Shown piece by piece: positions 63,205-64,000 of a stretch of 64,000 nt of DNA. This DNA comes from Liolophura sinensis (lineage: Eukaryota; Mollusca; Polyplacophora; Chitonida; Chitonidae): contig NC_088306.1 of NCBI RefSeq assembly GCF_032854445.1, forward strand, positions 12,703,386 to 12,767,385. Reading direction: 5' to 3'. Made by a program: the position numbers and the translations under genes. The stretch's first letter is position 1. Each line of letters begins with the position of its first letter. The notes under the pieces were generated by a model, which saw nothing but the letters and a program-made list of their open reading frames with translations, did not search any database and was not told the DNA's origin.

Positions 63205-63555
63205 CACGTGCTTGTTAAACTGATAAAAGAAAACGTGGAAGGAACACGTGTAAGACTTTATCCACTAACGGGCTCAGTGTGCAATTTTAAAAGTTTGACA
63301 TTCTTTGTCCATTCCTGCTTCTAACAAAATATGTCGCGTCTTTCAAACTCTCACCTCTTTTCCAATCATTGCACTCGAGCTCACCTTCTCTGCTCACATC
63401 TTTGTAATTTTCCGGTGGAATCTTGAATACTTTCTTCCAAATTTACTACCCTCACCCATGGAAGTAATTAACTCCCAGTCTTGAGATCACACTAGCTGCT
63501 AAAACATGATGCCGAACGCCTCGCTGTCGACAGCCATTTTTAAATGTCACGTGAC
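63205..63555. promoter_or_regulatory. cluster of three CACGTG E-boxes
   Basis: CACGTG at 63205-63210, 63245-63250 and inside GTCACGTGAC at 63546-63555, a perfect palindrome matching the CLEAR/USF-type site. Near it, minus-strand AAAATGGCTGTCGACAGC has a good start context, but the frame closes after 12 codons. Regulatory role is inferred only. Confidence 0.3.
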
Positions 63556-64000
63556 CTACTGGTGCTTTTGATATGTAACTGAATCTGGTATTGAAATCCT
63601 CGAAGAAACTACGATATTTCTTTTGCCGTCTGAAGGCACGACGATAGTCTTCATGGCCTCACCCAGCAATTCTAACTGGTATTGAAACTCAATTTAAGGA
63701 TGATATTATGAGGAAAGGGGAAGGGGATTTATACAAAACTGGTTGCACTGGTATTATTGCAGGCTAGCTTTTCAAAGTACGATTGTCACTTATGCAAAAT
63801 TTATGAATTATTAATACAGATTGGTAAAACTTGACATGACATTCACAAGACATCGCTGTATTGATAACACAGTTCCGTGATACAAAAAATGAATAGAAAC
63901 ATGACGTACATTTACAGTAAACGCAAAACATGTTGGACATGTATTTAGAGAATCAATCTGAACACAAAAAGTCTGAGCATGAAAATGTAGCGAAATCCAC

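Overview
This is a eukaryotic genomic window from an animal. It has short exons with GT/AG introns, AT-rich introns, tRNA-derived SINEs and no bacterial-style gene packing. The SINE types (one ending near GTAAAACACCAATCAAATAAA, one ending in a CACT run) and the protein similarity suggest a lophotrochozoan, most likely a mollusc or close relative. The species cannot be fixed from sequence alone.

The one gene I can firmly identify is the 3' part of CASK (lin-2), the membrane-associated guanylate kinase scaffold, on the + strand from 4401 to the stop at 53830. The CaMK-like domain and first L27 domain must lie upstream of the window. Eleven constitutive or canonical exon positions encode the C-terminal L27 domain, PDZ, SH3, HOOK and guanylate-kinase-like (GK) domains. 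All splice phases agree, and the path using PDZ exon b and GK exon a gives exactly 1461 nt (486 residues plus stop). At two positions there is a second, homologous exon of the same phase: in the last strand of the PDZ domain (43445-43531 and 45173-45241) and in the GK domain (50990-51070 and 52190-52291). They look like two sets of mutually exclusive exons and are the main biological finding.

Layout: 1-4400 is intron with a SINE fragment. 4401-4487 is the first exon seen. 4488-38871 is a giant 34.4-kb intron holding eight different tandem arrays (units of about 41, 39-43, 15, 48, 54, 50, 56 and 27 bp), SINE copies and two foldback elements. 38872-53830 holds the remaining exons, with a 36-bp array in the PDZ intron. 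53831 to about 57000 is probable 3' UTR and flank. 57990-59390 is a 38-bp array split by a SINE. 60600-61420 is CpG-rich and may be the promoter and first exon of a neighbouring gene. 61420-64000 has no recognisable exon.

Several SINEs carry clean target-site duplications, and two sit inside tandem arrays, which gives relative ages. Long open frames inside the arrays come from unit lengths divisible by three and are not treated as genes. I found no CRISPR array, rRNA, intact tRNA gene or autonomous transposase.
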